From contig BFEA01000531.1 in assembly GCA_003427395.1 (NCBI GenBank), positions 433,684 through 476,235 of the forward strand: a DNA stretch of 42,552 nucleotides, written 5' to 3'. How positions within the stretch are numbered: the stretch's first letter is position 1; every line of letters begins with the position of its first letter. Below, piece after piece: positions 20,292-29,588 of this stretch. The translations under genes and the position numbers were made by a program. The notes below the pieces were generated by a model that searched no databases, was not told the origin of the DNA, and saw only the letters and a program-made list of their open reading frames with translations. This DNA comes from Chara braunii (taxonomy: Eukaryota > Streptophyta > Charophyceae > Charales > Characeae).

Positions 20292-20412
20292 GGGACGCTG
20301 GACCCGATTTCCAGCAGGTGCAGCTCCCCACCAATAGAATGGAGCCAGTGGCTGAGCTGCTAGTGGTGGGTGCTCGTATCACCATCACTAGCAACTAAGT
20401 CCCCGTTTTCGG
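20292..20412 (+). other. LINE C 3'-terminal hairpin block
   Basis: GGGACGCTGGACCCGATTTC at 20292 opens the conserved block; CTGGA/TCCAG forms the small stem. Just before the poly(A), GCTAGTGGTGG (near 20370) pairs with CCATCACTAGC, one pair being G-U. The stem is shared with other copies although the paired bases differ. Confidence 0.7.
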
Positions 20413-20733
20413 AAAAAAAAAAAAAAAAAAAAAAAAGATGCAATGAGATCTTAAAAAAACAAAAAAAAGGAAAGGCATTGCCGTTAAGAAATGTGGTAGG
20501 GTAGTTTTCTCAATGTAAAGTGGCTTCCCGCCCAAACCAAAAGGGTCAACGCATACTACAAAACGGATTTCACGTTAAAAAAAAATTCTACAAAATGACT
20601 AAATCTTTTTTTTTTTTTTTTTTTTTTTTTACAAAAGGACGCACCCATCAGTGTTAGCGGTGCTGGTACAAGCAGACACCGCTAGCACCCAGGGAGGGCT
20701 CCGTCTATTGGTGGGGAGCAGCACCTGCTGGAA

Positions 20734-20924
20734 ACCGGGTCCAGCGTCCCTTACATAGACAAGAGTCAAATCACATCAGAAAAGTGTGGTACGATCCTGC
20801 CAGCATTGATTACCCCGGGGTCCAGGGGNACCGGGTCCAGCGTCCCTTACATAGACAAGAGTCAAATCACATCAGAAAAGTGTGGTACGATCCTGCCAGC
20901 ATTGATTACCCCGGGGTCCAGGGG
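20734..20924 (-). repeat. Perfect 95-bp duplication flanking a single N
   Basis: Positions 20734-20828 are repeated exactly at 20830-20924 with one N (20829) between. The duplicated piece is the LINE B 3' UTR beginning ACCGGGTCCAGCGTCCC. Exact identity around a lone N looks like two overlapping contig ends joined without merging, not biology. A further diverged partial copy of the same 3' end lies at 21041-21090. Confidence 0.85.
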
Positions 20925-21308
20925 TTGACTGAGCAGGAGGTTGGGTGGGGGGGCCTCTTCACCTTGCACCTGGCACCAGATATCTGCTCTCTCTTCCTGG
21001 CTCCCCCCACTTCCAAGTTCTAAAAAGCAACACTGTTTCTCTGCTGGAAACCGGGTTCAGCGTCCCTTACATAGACAAAATTCAAAACACCACATTTGAA
21101 TTAGCACCCTCTAGCACGACAGTACCCCCCTTCTGCCTCTCCCCCTTGTGTCCAACTACTCACCCTTTTTTTGGGGAACCCGCACCAGTGCTAGAGGTGC
21201 TGATGAGAGCAGACAACCAATGCAGACTGAAGTCAAGAAAAAGGCAGAAACAGGCCTGCTTAAGTAAAAAAAAGGCAGAAACAGGCCTGCTTACTCTGCC
21301 CCATACCA

Positions 21309-22640
21309 CTACATGTCCACTACCGCCAACGGATGGGGTGGAAAGGGGTCAGGAAAGTCCGATGGTGGCCGTAACGGAACCCCTTGGCCCATCGTTGTCC
21401 AGTCTCTGAAACAGATCTCATAATCTTTAGTGATTAGCTCCCTGTTGCGTTCGTGGTTGCCTGCTTCGTTGCTCCGGGTTTGGCCTCCATCCCACTTGAT
21501 GAAAGCGATTCGGCCTCCGTCTGCACCGCCCAGCCAGTCCCCTGAAAATTGTCTGATTTTTTGTTCTATCTCTTCCTTTGTTTGGCATAGATCCAGCGAA
21601 CTTTTGACCTTTTGCCATTGCGTCATAAGTTTTTGGTTTATGAATTGTTTGATCATGTCTGTCATTTCCTCCCCAGCTATGCGGACTCCCTCCATGACAT
21701 GTATACAACGACTCCTCCAGATCGCCCATATAACCGATCTCCTTCCTATTTTAAACATATTCTCTTCGAAGGTACTGGATGCAGGGGAGGTTCGTGTCTC
21801 ACACAGGATCGTCCTCCAGTCCCATGGCCAGTTTGTGCCGGTGTCCAGCAGCCTCCAAATCCTGTCCCACCATTGCCATGTAAGAACAGATCCCGGGCAT
21901 TGTAAGAAAATATGTTCGATGGTTTCCGGGATCTTTCGGGAAGGGAATGCCGCGTGACACGATTTACACCACGGGAGTGCTTGTCCTTTTTGTTCCAGGT
22001 AGGTGCGGTTTATTAGCCAGTCATTGGTGGGGAGGCAGCGGTGCTCTATCTGCCACTGCAGTGAGGCTAGCTTCGCTGGTTTGGCCCTTGTGAGGGAGAA
22101 CCACTGAATGGGGCGGATGGCATCAACCCCGACATTCAGATGGGATCTCCACCGGGTTTTTACGATATCTTTCAAGTTCACCTTAGGGCGCAGTAAGCAA
22201 CAGGTGGCCTTCACTGTCAGGCTGTAGAGTTTCACATTTTGTGTCTTTGGGGTTCTGCGCGCGGGGGGCCACTGCCACTCATCCGGATCAAAGGGGAGAT
22301 TCGCAATCCAGGTCCCCGGATGGTATACTATGCAAGCCCCCTTATCCCGTAGCACCCGGATCCTGTAGAGATCAGTGTTTCGATACCATCTCGTTACATC
22401 CGGGGCATATTTGGTTAATTTATTATCGTTTTCTTTGTGGAAAAGATTAATCAGTGTTTCCTCAGTGTGCGTTGTGACTACATTTCCCACACTCTCTGGA
22501 TCGTTGGGGACCGCCACCCAGTCCCCGTCTATCAGCTTTGGTCCTTTTCGCAAAATACGCACCCACTCCAGGGGAACCGGGAAGATCAAGCTCTCCAGGT
22601 TGCCTTCTATATTATGACAATATTTCAGCAATGTCCTCAT
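21309..22640 (-). pseudogene. LINE B ORF2 C-terminal domain with zf-RVT finger and FPDPFPPP tail
   Basis: 443 uninterrupted codons, the best preserved C-terminal part in the window. Order: PLEWVRILRKGPKLIDGDWV (near N end), YRIRVLRDKG, LTVKATCCLLRPKVNLKD, HRCLPTNDWLINRTYLEQKG, LPWCKSC...ETIEHIFLQC (zinc finger CX2C...HX4C), WWDRIW...WPWDWRTIL, IGRRSVIWAIWRSRC, WLGG, then VPLRPPSDFPDPFPPHP and stop. The frame is entered from 22671-23165 through a stop (TAA after KNIWD), so it is part of one broken ORF2 and not an independent gene. Confidence 0.85.
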
Positions 22641-22670
22641 CTGTGACTCTGTCTTCTAGCCTTTGTTCTC

Positions 22671-23495
22671 TTAGTCCCAGATGTTTTTAATTCTAGTTAT
22701 GCCCTTTTTAACCCAGTTGTTCCACGGGGGGTCGGAGCTACGATAGACCCTCCCTTGTCGATCTGTGATATTTTTGTTCCCGAACAGGGGTTGTCGAGCC
22801 ACCTCCTCCCATCTGGTTGGCCCGGTTCTGTCTGGTAACGGTAGTTGGCACCAGGCTTTCATGCAGAGGATCCAGAAATCGTCCTTTACGAGATCGCTGC
22901 GGACTGTATACCGGTTCGGGTCCTGGCTAGCATGGGAGCGTCGAGGCAAGGACCAAAAGCGGTCTTCCAACCAAGACAGGGGGTTTACTGTTCGAGGGGC
23001 TTGTGGAGCGAGCCGGGCGATCTGTTCTAGCGCCAAGGCATGCCAAGGGAGGTCGTGAGTGAACACCAATCTCTTGATGCACTGCACCATTAGTGTTGTG
23101 ACCTGGGTGCCGGATCCAGAATACCCAAACCTCCTCTGTCCTTGGGTTGGATCACCGACGTCCATGCAGCTCTGTGTATAACATTTGTAAGCTCGTTGTT
23201 ACCCCTCCACAACATTGTCGTTATTTGTCGTTTGAGGGACCGCACTGCCTCTTTGCTAAGTGCCCATATTGCAGACTTATACCAGAGGGTGTTCGTTTGC
23301 AGATTTATACCAGAGGGCGGCCAACACCACACTGTTGATCACTAGCGCCTTACCGATTAAGGAGGTATATTTGTCATTCCAGCGCGCCAGCTTCTCTAGA
23401 GCAGGTTTGAGGATCCAGTCGTCGTTCGATGCCGGTTTTCCTATTGCCGTCAACATTATTCCTAACACTCTCAAGGGGCCGTTTGAGGGAGCCAT
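22671..23495 (-). pseudogene. LINE B ORF2 region between RT and zf-RVT
   Basis: Two frames: 23495-23277 (RVLGIML...NDDWILKPALEKLARW) with its continuation (KSAIWALSKEAVRSL...LGILDP, to 23090), and 23165-22671 (WLEDRFWSLPRR...RQPLFGNKNI...NNWVKKGITRIKNIWD). A 28-bp tandem duplication at 23271-23318 (GCAGACTTATACCAGAGGG repeated) breaks the frame, as does a further shift near 23095. Homologous to the same span in LINEs A and C. Confidence 0.8.
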
Positions 23496-24682
23496 TTAAC
23501 TTGTGGCTGCTCCGGGGGGCGCGCCCCTTGGTGGTGTATCCACCACCCAAGGGTTTTGTTGCCCCAATTAACTGTCATGTCTGAAACCGCTATGAATTTG
23601 TCAAACAAACGTCTGATCTCTTTTATATTCTCGCTGGTGGCATCTACCATGAGTGTCAGGTCGTCAGCGAACATTGAGCTAATAGGGATGGCTTCTTCCG
23701 GAATGGCTGAAATCTGCAACTTCCTCAGGCTTTTGTTTGCACGGAGGTTCGCTGCCAGCGCTTCCATCACACTGATGAACAGAAACGGGGCCAGGGGGTC
23801 TCCCTGACGGATCGACCGTTGTAGAGGAAATGCTGGTCCTAGTCTGCCATTGATTTGAACGCTCGTGGTGGCGTTGTGGTGCAAGATTTCGGTCCAACGG
23901 CGAAAAACCGGACCTATATTCATTTTTTTCATGCATCGGTCCAGAAACAGCCAGTCCACGTGGTCGTAGGCTTTCTCAAGGTCTATGAAAACCACCGCCG
24001 CGTTTTGCTTGTCTTACGTGGTTAATTTAAGCAATTCGTTTACCAGTAGGATGTTGTCCCGAATCCTGCGACCCTTGACGAACCCTGTCTGTGACGGGTG
24101 GATAATCTGATCCAGGACCGGGATCAGCCGGTTCGCCAAGGCTTTCGCAAGCATCTTATATATGACTGTGAGCAGCATTATCGACCGGTAGTTTCTGATG
24201 TCCATCATATCTCATTTTTTGTGCAACAGCGCGAGGACCCCTTGTCCCACCAGCTCCCCCATATTTTCGGTTTCCCATACCACGTTATAGTAATCCATGA
24301 GGTCTGGGGCCATCTGGAACCAAAAGGTTTCCCAAAATTCTTTGGGAAGCCCGTCCGCCCCCGGGGTTTTTTCTTCCTCCATTTGCATCATTGCAGTCCA
24401 AATTTCTTCCTTGGATAGCGGCCGATCCAGGTTCATTTTTTGCTGGTGTGACAGGGTATTACTCAGTGGTTCTAAGAATTCTGCTATTTCCTTTTCTCTG
24501 ACATTCTCCTCCTGATGGACACACCTGGACGTGAATAGGTCCTTGAAAAAGGAAGTTGCTATCAGCATACATTGGGGAGTAGAACAGACCACGTCCCTGG
24601 GTGTTGAGTGTGGGTCGTATAGCGCTTCTATCGCTGTTATGCGCATGAGTGCTCGCGCCAAACTAAAAAACTTTTTGTCCAT
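23471..24682 (-). pseudogene. LINE B ORF2 reverse transcriptase domain
   Basis: A single frame carries KTPGADGLPKEFW, (stop) DIRNYRSIMLL, AKALANRLIPVLDQIIHPSQ, TGFVKGRRIRDNILLVNE, (stop) VFIDLEKAYDHVDWLFLDRC, IRQGDPLAPFLFISVMEALA and the catalytic FADD box (23660-23671) in ISSMFADDLTLMVDA. The two stops (TGA near 24210, TAA near 24012) sit in otherwise continuous homology, so they are simple nonsense mutations. All RT motifs are otherwise present; the copy is inactive. Confidence 0.9.
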
Positions 24683-24826
24683 AGAGCCTTCTTTTTGGTG
24701 CCATGTCAGCCGCCCTCTGATACGTATGCCCTCCTAGCGTTGTGAAGCAAAGGTTTGGAGACGCCGTTGTAGGATTTGTATCTCTGAGTGTTCGTCTGGT
24801 TGTGTGTGTTGATTGTTGTCTGCGTC

Positions 24827-25342
24827 TTATTGCTCAAGTTGGTGAAGTTGTAGGTGAATGTTCATTTCCTGTTGATGGTTTCTGGCTGGTAGTTGTTTGG
24901 AGTATTCTTGACATTTCTTTCCTAGGTAGAAGAGGTCATTATTGAACCATTCTATTCCTTGCGGGATGTGTTGTTTCTGTGTGTGCCAGAATTTCCAGCA
25001 GTCTTTGATATAGTTTTGGAATGCCTCGTGTCGTAAGATCGAAACGTTGAGTTTGTAGAATCCGTACCCTTGATCAGGTTTCTTTCGGAATGACAAGGTC
25101 ACTGTGCACATTTTGTGATTGAGTCCTGGATATGGGCTGGCTGGCAGTATTGCTGCAAGCAGCATAGCCCCTGCCAGATCCTCTGAGAGCAAGATCAGAT
25201 CAATTCTGGATTGGGTTCGATCGTCAGTCCTAGTCTTGCGTAAGCACGAAAAGAAGCGTGTGTCCGGGTTAAGTCTCCGGAAGGAGTCGAAGACGTTTAG
25301 GGAGAGACTTAGGTCCCTTATCATCCGCTCGTCCTCCTCCAC
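24827..25342 (-). pseudogene. LINE B ORF2 endonuclease C-terminal half and linker
   Basis: Follows GDYNAAPDRW (just upstream, near 25400). Contains SRIDLILLSEDL, then PGLNHKMCTVTLSFRKKPDQ: the usual catalytic D-H pair of APE endonucleases reads N-H here (LINE A keeps LDH). It then runs into a helical linker (FYLGKKCQEYSKQL...HQLEQ). The frame is broken both upstream and downstream. Confidence 0.8.
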
Positions 25343-25456
25343 ATACGCCGGAGTTGGGGAGGGAATTCTCCATTTGTCCCTCCAGCGGTCCGGGGCTGCG
25401 TTATAGTCACCCGCTATGATAACCGGGACACCGTCTGGGATCTGTGTTTTAATCTT

Positions 25457-25915
25457 CTAAAAAAAGGCTCTTCTTCCGCTCACCACGTTAGGGGCGTAGA
25501 TACACAATATGCATACAATCTCCAACTCCAGGGTGACTAAAACCGACACCCATCTGCCCCCCTCCTGGTCAACGGCCCAATACACCGGGTCTGCTCGGGA
25601 TTCGGGGGGGAACCAGATGGTCACCCCCGCACTCCCGGGTCTCGGAGCATGGTCTCTAAAAGCTTTGTGTGGCCAAATCATTTTGTGAATACGATTATGC
25701 TCTGGGGAGTCTGTCAGGTGGGTCTCTTGTATACACATGACGTCTGGCCAATCCCTGCCCCCCACCCCTCTCATCAGATCCCATATTGCATTTTTTTTTT
25801 CCGCTTTGCACGAAGCCAGGCCGTTTACATTTAGTGACCGCAGGTCGAGATCTGCTGTCCTTCGGCATTGATTCCAAACACGGTCCGTACCGTATACCGC
25901 TCTGACCGGGTCCAT
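25457..25915 (-). pseudogene. LINE B ORF2 start and endonuclease N-terminal half
   Basis: Begins at a true ATG: MDPVRAVYG...ADLDLRSLNVNGLAS, aligned with the LINE A start. PDVMCIQETHLTD carries the catalytic Glu; ILCIYAPNV follows. The stop of the ORF1 frame (25937-25935) lies 19 nt before this ATG, a spacing that suggests ORF2 is reached by reinitiation or a short-range mechanism; that is inference. Confidence 0.85.
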
Positions 25916-25934
25916 TGCTGTGGCTGTCGGTCAC

Positions 25935-26555
25935 TCACAATCTAGTCCACGACAGTTGATCCCAATCCCAGTCCTCGGTCCCTGCTCGGAGGCCCAGCCT
26001 GAGAAGGGCACACAAGTGTCTTTGGACGTCCTGTTCTGTCCATACCTCGTTGGGCCTGGTCTTAACTATTTGCATATCCAACAACTGGGAATGGGTGTGC
26101 CATTTCAGGCCTGCTTCCTTGGCTGGGTCATAGCGGATGAGGGTATCTCTGTGTGAGGCTCTATTAGGGTCTGTTATCAGGGGGGCAGTGGCCTGTGCTC
26201 CGGGGGGCATGAACTTTGCAATGTGTGTGTCCAGCTGCATTTGTAAGATGCCAGCTGCTGCCTCAGATCTGCAGTGTCCTACCCAAAAGGAGGACCAACC
26301 TTGCAGTGTGACTCCTTTCATTTTGTCACTTTCCACTGGTGTCAGGCCAACCTCCCATTTCCCGTTTTTCTTCCGGACCGGGAGTAGCACCATCGCCTCT
26401 CGCGATAGTGGTCCCGTGTCCTGGCCCATCTCCATCAGATGCCTCAATTTCCTTATTCTCACATGATCGAGCGGTGTGTCCTCGTCCAGGTCCGGGGGGG
26501 CCGGGTCCGGTGGCGGGACTGGTGGCTGAAGGGTAGGTTATTCTCCTGTATTTTG
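25935..26555 (-). pseudogene. LINE B ORF1 C-terminal domain fragment
   Basis: About 175 codons read from 26462 to TGA at 25937-25935 (no ATG at 26462, so the true start lay upstream). LPVRKKNGKWEVGLTPV, VTLQGWSSFWVGH, HRDTLIRYDP and LLDMQIVKTRPNEVW match the C-terminal extension of LINE A ORF1. Upstream sequence is Pro/Gly rich up to the MITE junction. Function unknown; conservation in two subfamilies argues for a real protein domain. Confidence 0.75.
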
Positions 26556-26561
26556 GTACCG

Positions 26562-27029
26562 TTAAGGCCTCGCCGCACGACACAACTAACGAAACGAAAC
26601 GATCATCAGAGTCGCGAGGCCTCACGAAGCCCTGATCCACCGTTTCGCTTCGTTTTTTGCCTCACCGGCCCACAGCACACACGAAAACTCTAGCGACAAC
26701 GCCCTGGCGACAGTAGTGGGGGATTCGTTTCGCTACAGTCCAAATTTGTGGACGCTACGGTCCAAGTTCTTGGATGAACTTCGTTTGGAGCGATGCAGCA
26801 CACTCGTGAAATTTCGCAGTTCCTCCAGCCTACCAGCTGAGGACCTACGAGTTTGCGAGGGCTGCAGGCAGGGAGGATTCGGCACACTCGTGAGGCCTCG
26901 CGAACTCGGAGGCTGACAACATTCACGAGTTTTTTCTGACACAGTTCGTGTGGGTGCTATGCGGCGACAACTTCACGAAACGAAGTCGGTTTTTTTTTTT
27001 TTTTCTTGCACCGTGCGGCGAGGCCCTTA
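26562..27029. mobile_element. PIF/Harbinger-like MITE with TTA target-site duplication
   Basis: Element 26565-27026 (462 bp) has 15-bp TIRs: AGGCCTCGCCGCACG on the left, GGGCCTCGCCGCACG as reverse complement of the right end, one mismatch. TTA lies directly outside both (26562-26564 and 27027-27029), the classic PIF/Harbinger duplication. Inside, CGAAACG-type and CACTCGTGA motifs recur near both ends. No transposase, so non-autonomous. It sits exactly between the broken 5' end of LINE B and LINE D. Confidence 0.85.
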
Positions 27030-27044
27030 GATTCACAATACATC

Positions 27045-27346
27045 AACGACAGAGCTCTCAGCAGCCCCTTTTTGATAACAGATGGATTCGAGATTCCCAG
27101 GGATATGTTCTCCACTGCATGCACTCACCTTGGAAGGGATGGGTTAAAAATGGATTCATAAGGATTAAGGACATATGGGATAAAGATACCAAGGATTGGA
27201 TAACTCCACCAAAACTTAGGAGACAGCTTAGGTACTGTCATCATCAAATGAAATCTCTAGAAAAGATAATTGAACTCATCCCACTTGAATGGATTCGTAT
27301 TCTTAAGAGGGGTCCTAAATTGGTGATAAATGATTGGGTAGCTATC
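27045..27346 (+). pseudogene. LINE D ORF2 fragment before the gap
   Basis: Encodes QQPLFDNRWIRDSQGYVLHC, PWKGWVKNGFIRIKDIWDKD, YCHHQMKSLEKIIELIPLEW and IRILKRGPKLVINDWVAI, collinear with LINE B codons just before its C-terminal domain. The long ORFs called through the N block are meaningless beyond 27346. Confidence 0.8.
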
Positions 27347-28007
27347 NNNNNNNNNNNNNNNNNNNNNNNNNNNNNNNNNNNNNNNNNNNNNNNNNNNNNN
27401 NNNNNNNNNNNNNNNNNNNNNNNNNNNNNNNNNNNNNNNNNNNNNNNNNNNNNNNNNNNNNNNNNNNNNNNNNNNNNNNNNNNNNNNNNNNNNNNNNNNN
27501 NNNNNNNNNNNNNNNNNNNNNNNNNNNNNNNNNNNNNNNNNNNNNNNNNNNNNNNNNNNNNNNNNNNNNNNNNNNNNNNNNNNNNNNNNNNNNNNNNNNN
27601 NNNNNNNNNNNNNNNNNNNNNNNNNNNNNNNNNNNNNNNNNNNNNNNNNNNNNNNNNNNNNNNNNNNNNNNNNNNNNNNNNNNNNNNNNNNNNNNNNNNN
27701 NNNNNNNNNNNNNNNNNNNNNNNNNNNNNNNNNNNNNNNNNNNNNNNNNNNNNNNNNNNNNNNNNNNNNNNNNNNNNNNNNNNNNNNNNNNNNNNNNNNN
27801 NNNNNNNNNNNNNNNNNNNNNNNNNNNNNNNNNNNNNNNNNNNNNNNNNNNNNNNNNNNNNNNNNNNNNNNNNNNNNNNNNNNNNNNNNNNNNNNNNNNN
27901 NNNNNNNNNNNNNNNNNNNNNNNNNNNNNNNNNNNNNNNNNNNNNNNNNNNNNNNNNNNNNNNNNNNNNNNNNNNNNNNNNNNNNNNNNNNNNNNNNNNN
28001 NNNNNNN
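27347..28007. other. Assembly gap (661 N)
   Basis: All bases are N. By homology with LINE B only about 135-140 nt of ORF2 should be missing between INDWVAI and the resuming YRIRV-like sequence, so the gap length either is an estimate or hides an insertion of about 500 bp. Confidence 0.95.
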
Positions 28008-29089
28008 GCTCAACACATCTTTAGGATAAGGGTCTTCAGGAGCAAGGACTCCTGGGTAGCATTCAAGCCGGACTGCCCAATCTCGGAACTCCCTCTTGAC
28101 CCGGCTAATTGGGTATGGAGTTCAGAAAAAAAAAAAAAAAGTCAAAACAGATCATTCAAAAGGAATATTCATTCACTCAAAGTTAAATCAGCATATCGTA
28201 TGCTGCGCCCCATAATCAATCTGAAAGATAGAGTCTCTACTAGGTGGACGAAACATCTTAATATAAGTAAGAGGAGCTGAGGTCGATACGTTGGTTCAAA
28301 ACAGTCAAAGACAAACCAGCAAAAATAGCTTCTTTCCAATGGCAAATTGAACATAGATGTCTTCCAACCAATGACTGGCTTATTGATAGATCCTCCTTAG
28401 AGCAAAAAGGATTAGCAGCAAGATGGTGTAAAATCTGTAAATCCGCTTTCCCAAGTAGAATATCTCCGGAGACCATAGAGCATATCTTTATGCAGTGTCC
28501 GGGTTCAGTCTGGCTGTGGAGGTGGTGGGATCGTATCTGGTCACATTTAGTCTCACAAGTCAAATGGCCATGGTCATGGAAGGTTATCCTTCTAGAAACT
28601 TGGAACCCGAACCCAGAATTGGTAGAAGAAAATGAGGAATTTGTGGATAATCTGTTCCGAATAGGGAGAAGAGCGGTTATGTGGGCTATCTGGATGAGGA
28701 GGTGTACTTATGAATGGGAAGGAGCTAGGCTAGATGGCCCAGCCTTCACAGACACTATTAAACAACAAATTCAAACTGGCATTTTGGTAAAATGGGATCA
28801 AATAAAAGAAAAAGTACAATTTCTCTCAGATAAAACCGAAATTCAGCATCATTTTTGAAAATTCACAAGGAAATGGTTGGGCGGAAACCAGGGAAGGAGA
28901 ATTGGGAGTGTGGTTTGGAATGGGGCAAAGAATGATGATAATGCTGGGCTCAAAAGGGACTATAAATTGGTTTTTGAAGATTGGACTTCTTGTGAGGCTT
29001 CAGTACCTATGCGGCCATTGTCAGATTTCCCTGATCCTTTCCCACCCCCAGTATCTGCTTTAGTTTCAAGTTCTTGGTATGGTATATAG
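28008..29089 (+). pseudogene. LINE D ORF2 C-terminal domain after the gap
   Basis: FRIRVF...LPLDPANWVW is followed by a 15-A insertion (28127-28141) and shifted frames (IKDRVSTRWTKHLNI-like). Then HRCLPTNDWLIDRSSLEQKG, CKICKSAF...ETIEHIFMQCPGS (zinc finger), WWDRIWSHL...WPWSWK, IGRRAVMWAIWMRRC, and after a TGA near 28856 the tail WLGGNQGRR and VPMRPLSDFPDPFPPPVSAL. Several indels; non-functional. Confidence 0.85.
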
Positions 29090-29207
29090 GAAATATTAGT
29101 TCTGCAGGTTAGACCAGAACAGTAGCTGGCTAATTCAGCCTCCATGTGATTCATCACTTTTATCAAGAGCATTTATTCAAATTAAAAAAAAAAAAAAAAA
29201 GAGCTCC

Positions 29208-29273
29208 GTCCCACCATGCCACACGTGATAGAAAGCTCAGCGTTGAGAAAACTCAACGCTGTAGGTGGGACCA
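29208..29273. repeat. Nested inverted repeat (hairpin)
   Basis: An inner perfect stem CAGCGTTGAG-AAAA-CTCAACGCTG (29238-29261) is enclosed by GTCCCACC (29208-29215) and GGTGGGAC (29266-29273). It lies between the LINE D tail and the U2 pseudogene array. It may be a tiny fold-back element; no TSD was found. Confidence 0.8.
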
Positions 29274-29279
29274 GACCTC

Positions 29280-29416
29280 AGAACAGATACTACACTTGAT
29301 CTTAGCCAAAAGGGTTTGTATAAGACACTATCTTCTACACTTGATCTTAGCCAAAAGGGTTTGTATAAGAAACTATCTTTAAAAAAAAAAAAAAAAAAAA
29401 GAGCCGAGAAAGGTAT
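29280..29416 (-). pseudogene. Rearranged U2 snRNA pseudogene array (three partial 5' ends)
   Basis: On the minus strand, ATACCTTTCTCGGC (U2 nt 1-14) at 29416 runs into a 20-T tract. Then two 45-bp tandem units (29335-29379 and 29290-29334) each contain CCTTTTGGCTAAGATCAAGT plus GTAG of U2. The last unit continues TATCTGTTCT as in U2 before similarity ends. The branch-recognition GTAGTA is intact once. The array looks like slippage and duplication of a U2 5' domain; it cannot make a full U2. Confidence 0.75.
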
Positions 29417-29454
29417 TAGCTCTGGTAGGTTCGTGGCCTACATCTCTAGACATT

Positions 29455-29588
29455 GGGCCTGGCTCCACTACTCTCCACATGCACAAGAGACAAAGAATAT
29501 GGCAATGAATCTTTCCATGTTGTAGTGGAGGATTCATTGAAAGATTCATTCTCATTTTGCAAATCTGGGGAGTAGTGGAGTGAGGTCC
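29455..29588 (-). mobile_element. Small MITE, family copy 2
   Basis: TIRs GGGCCTGGCTCCACTACTC (left) and GGACCTCACTCCACTACTC (reverse complement of right) with ATT on both flanks (29452-29454, 29589-29591). An inner inverted pair AATGAATCTTTC / GAAAGATTCATT (29503-29514, 29539-29550) makes a second stem. Read in reverse, the interior (TTTGCAAAATGAGAATGAAT) matches copy 3 at 41645-41793. Confidence 0.75.

Larger units (their letters stand above)
18320..20436 (+). mobile_element. LINE C: 5'-truncated L1-like retrotransposon
   Basis: Starts within ORF2, downstream of the RT (homology to LINE B begins around NPLTWVEDRYW, codon at 18335) and runs through the zf-RVT region, a 3' UTR with two short tandem repeats, the family's 3' hairpin block and a 24-A tail (20413-20436). 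5' truncation is typical of LINE copies. No TSD was recognised. It lies head-on to LINE B, whose poly(A) end starts only 170 bp downstream. Confidence 0.9.
20606..26561 (-). mobile_element. LINE B: L1-like retrotransposon, 5'-truncated in ORF1
   Basis: In the minus sense it runs from the ORF1 C-terminal domain (about 26555) through ORF2 (ATG 25915) to a 3' UTR with partially duplicated hairpin block and a 25-nt poly(A) tail (T run 20606-20630). The 5' end stops where a TTA-flanked MITE begins (26562). ORF2 has at least four in-frame stops and several frameshifts. Protein identity to LINE A is clear throughout but far from complete, so A and B are distinct subfamilies. Confidence 0.9.
27030..29200 (+). 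mobile_element. LINE D: 5'-truncated L1-like retrotransposon with a 661-N gap
   Basis: Plus-strand ORF2 C-terminal homology starts at about 27045 (SSQQPLFDNRWIRDSQGYVL), is interrupted by N at 27347-28007, resumes at 28008 (AQHIFRIRVF...LPLDPANWVW) and ends with MRPLSDFPDPFPPPV. A 17-A tail ends it (29184-29200). Its 3' UTR lacks the GGGACGCTGG block of LINEs A, B, C, E and G, carrying instead a small GTTCTG/CAGAAC stem (about 29099-29122), so it is a different subfamily. Confidence 0.85.

Noticed and set aside
26948-28029. Long ORFs over the 661-N gap
   Set aside because: Only the first ~130 codons of one frame are real sequence (LINE D ORF2); the rest is N.
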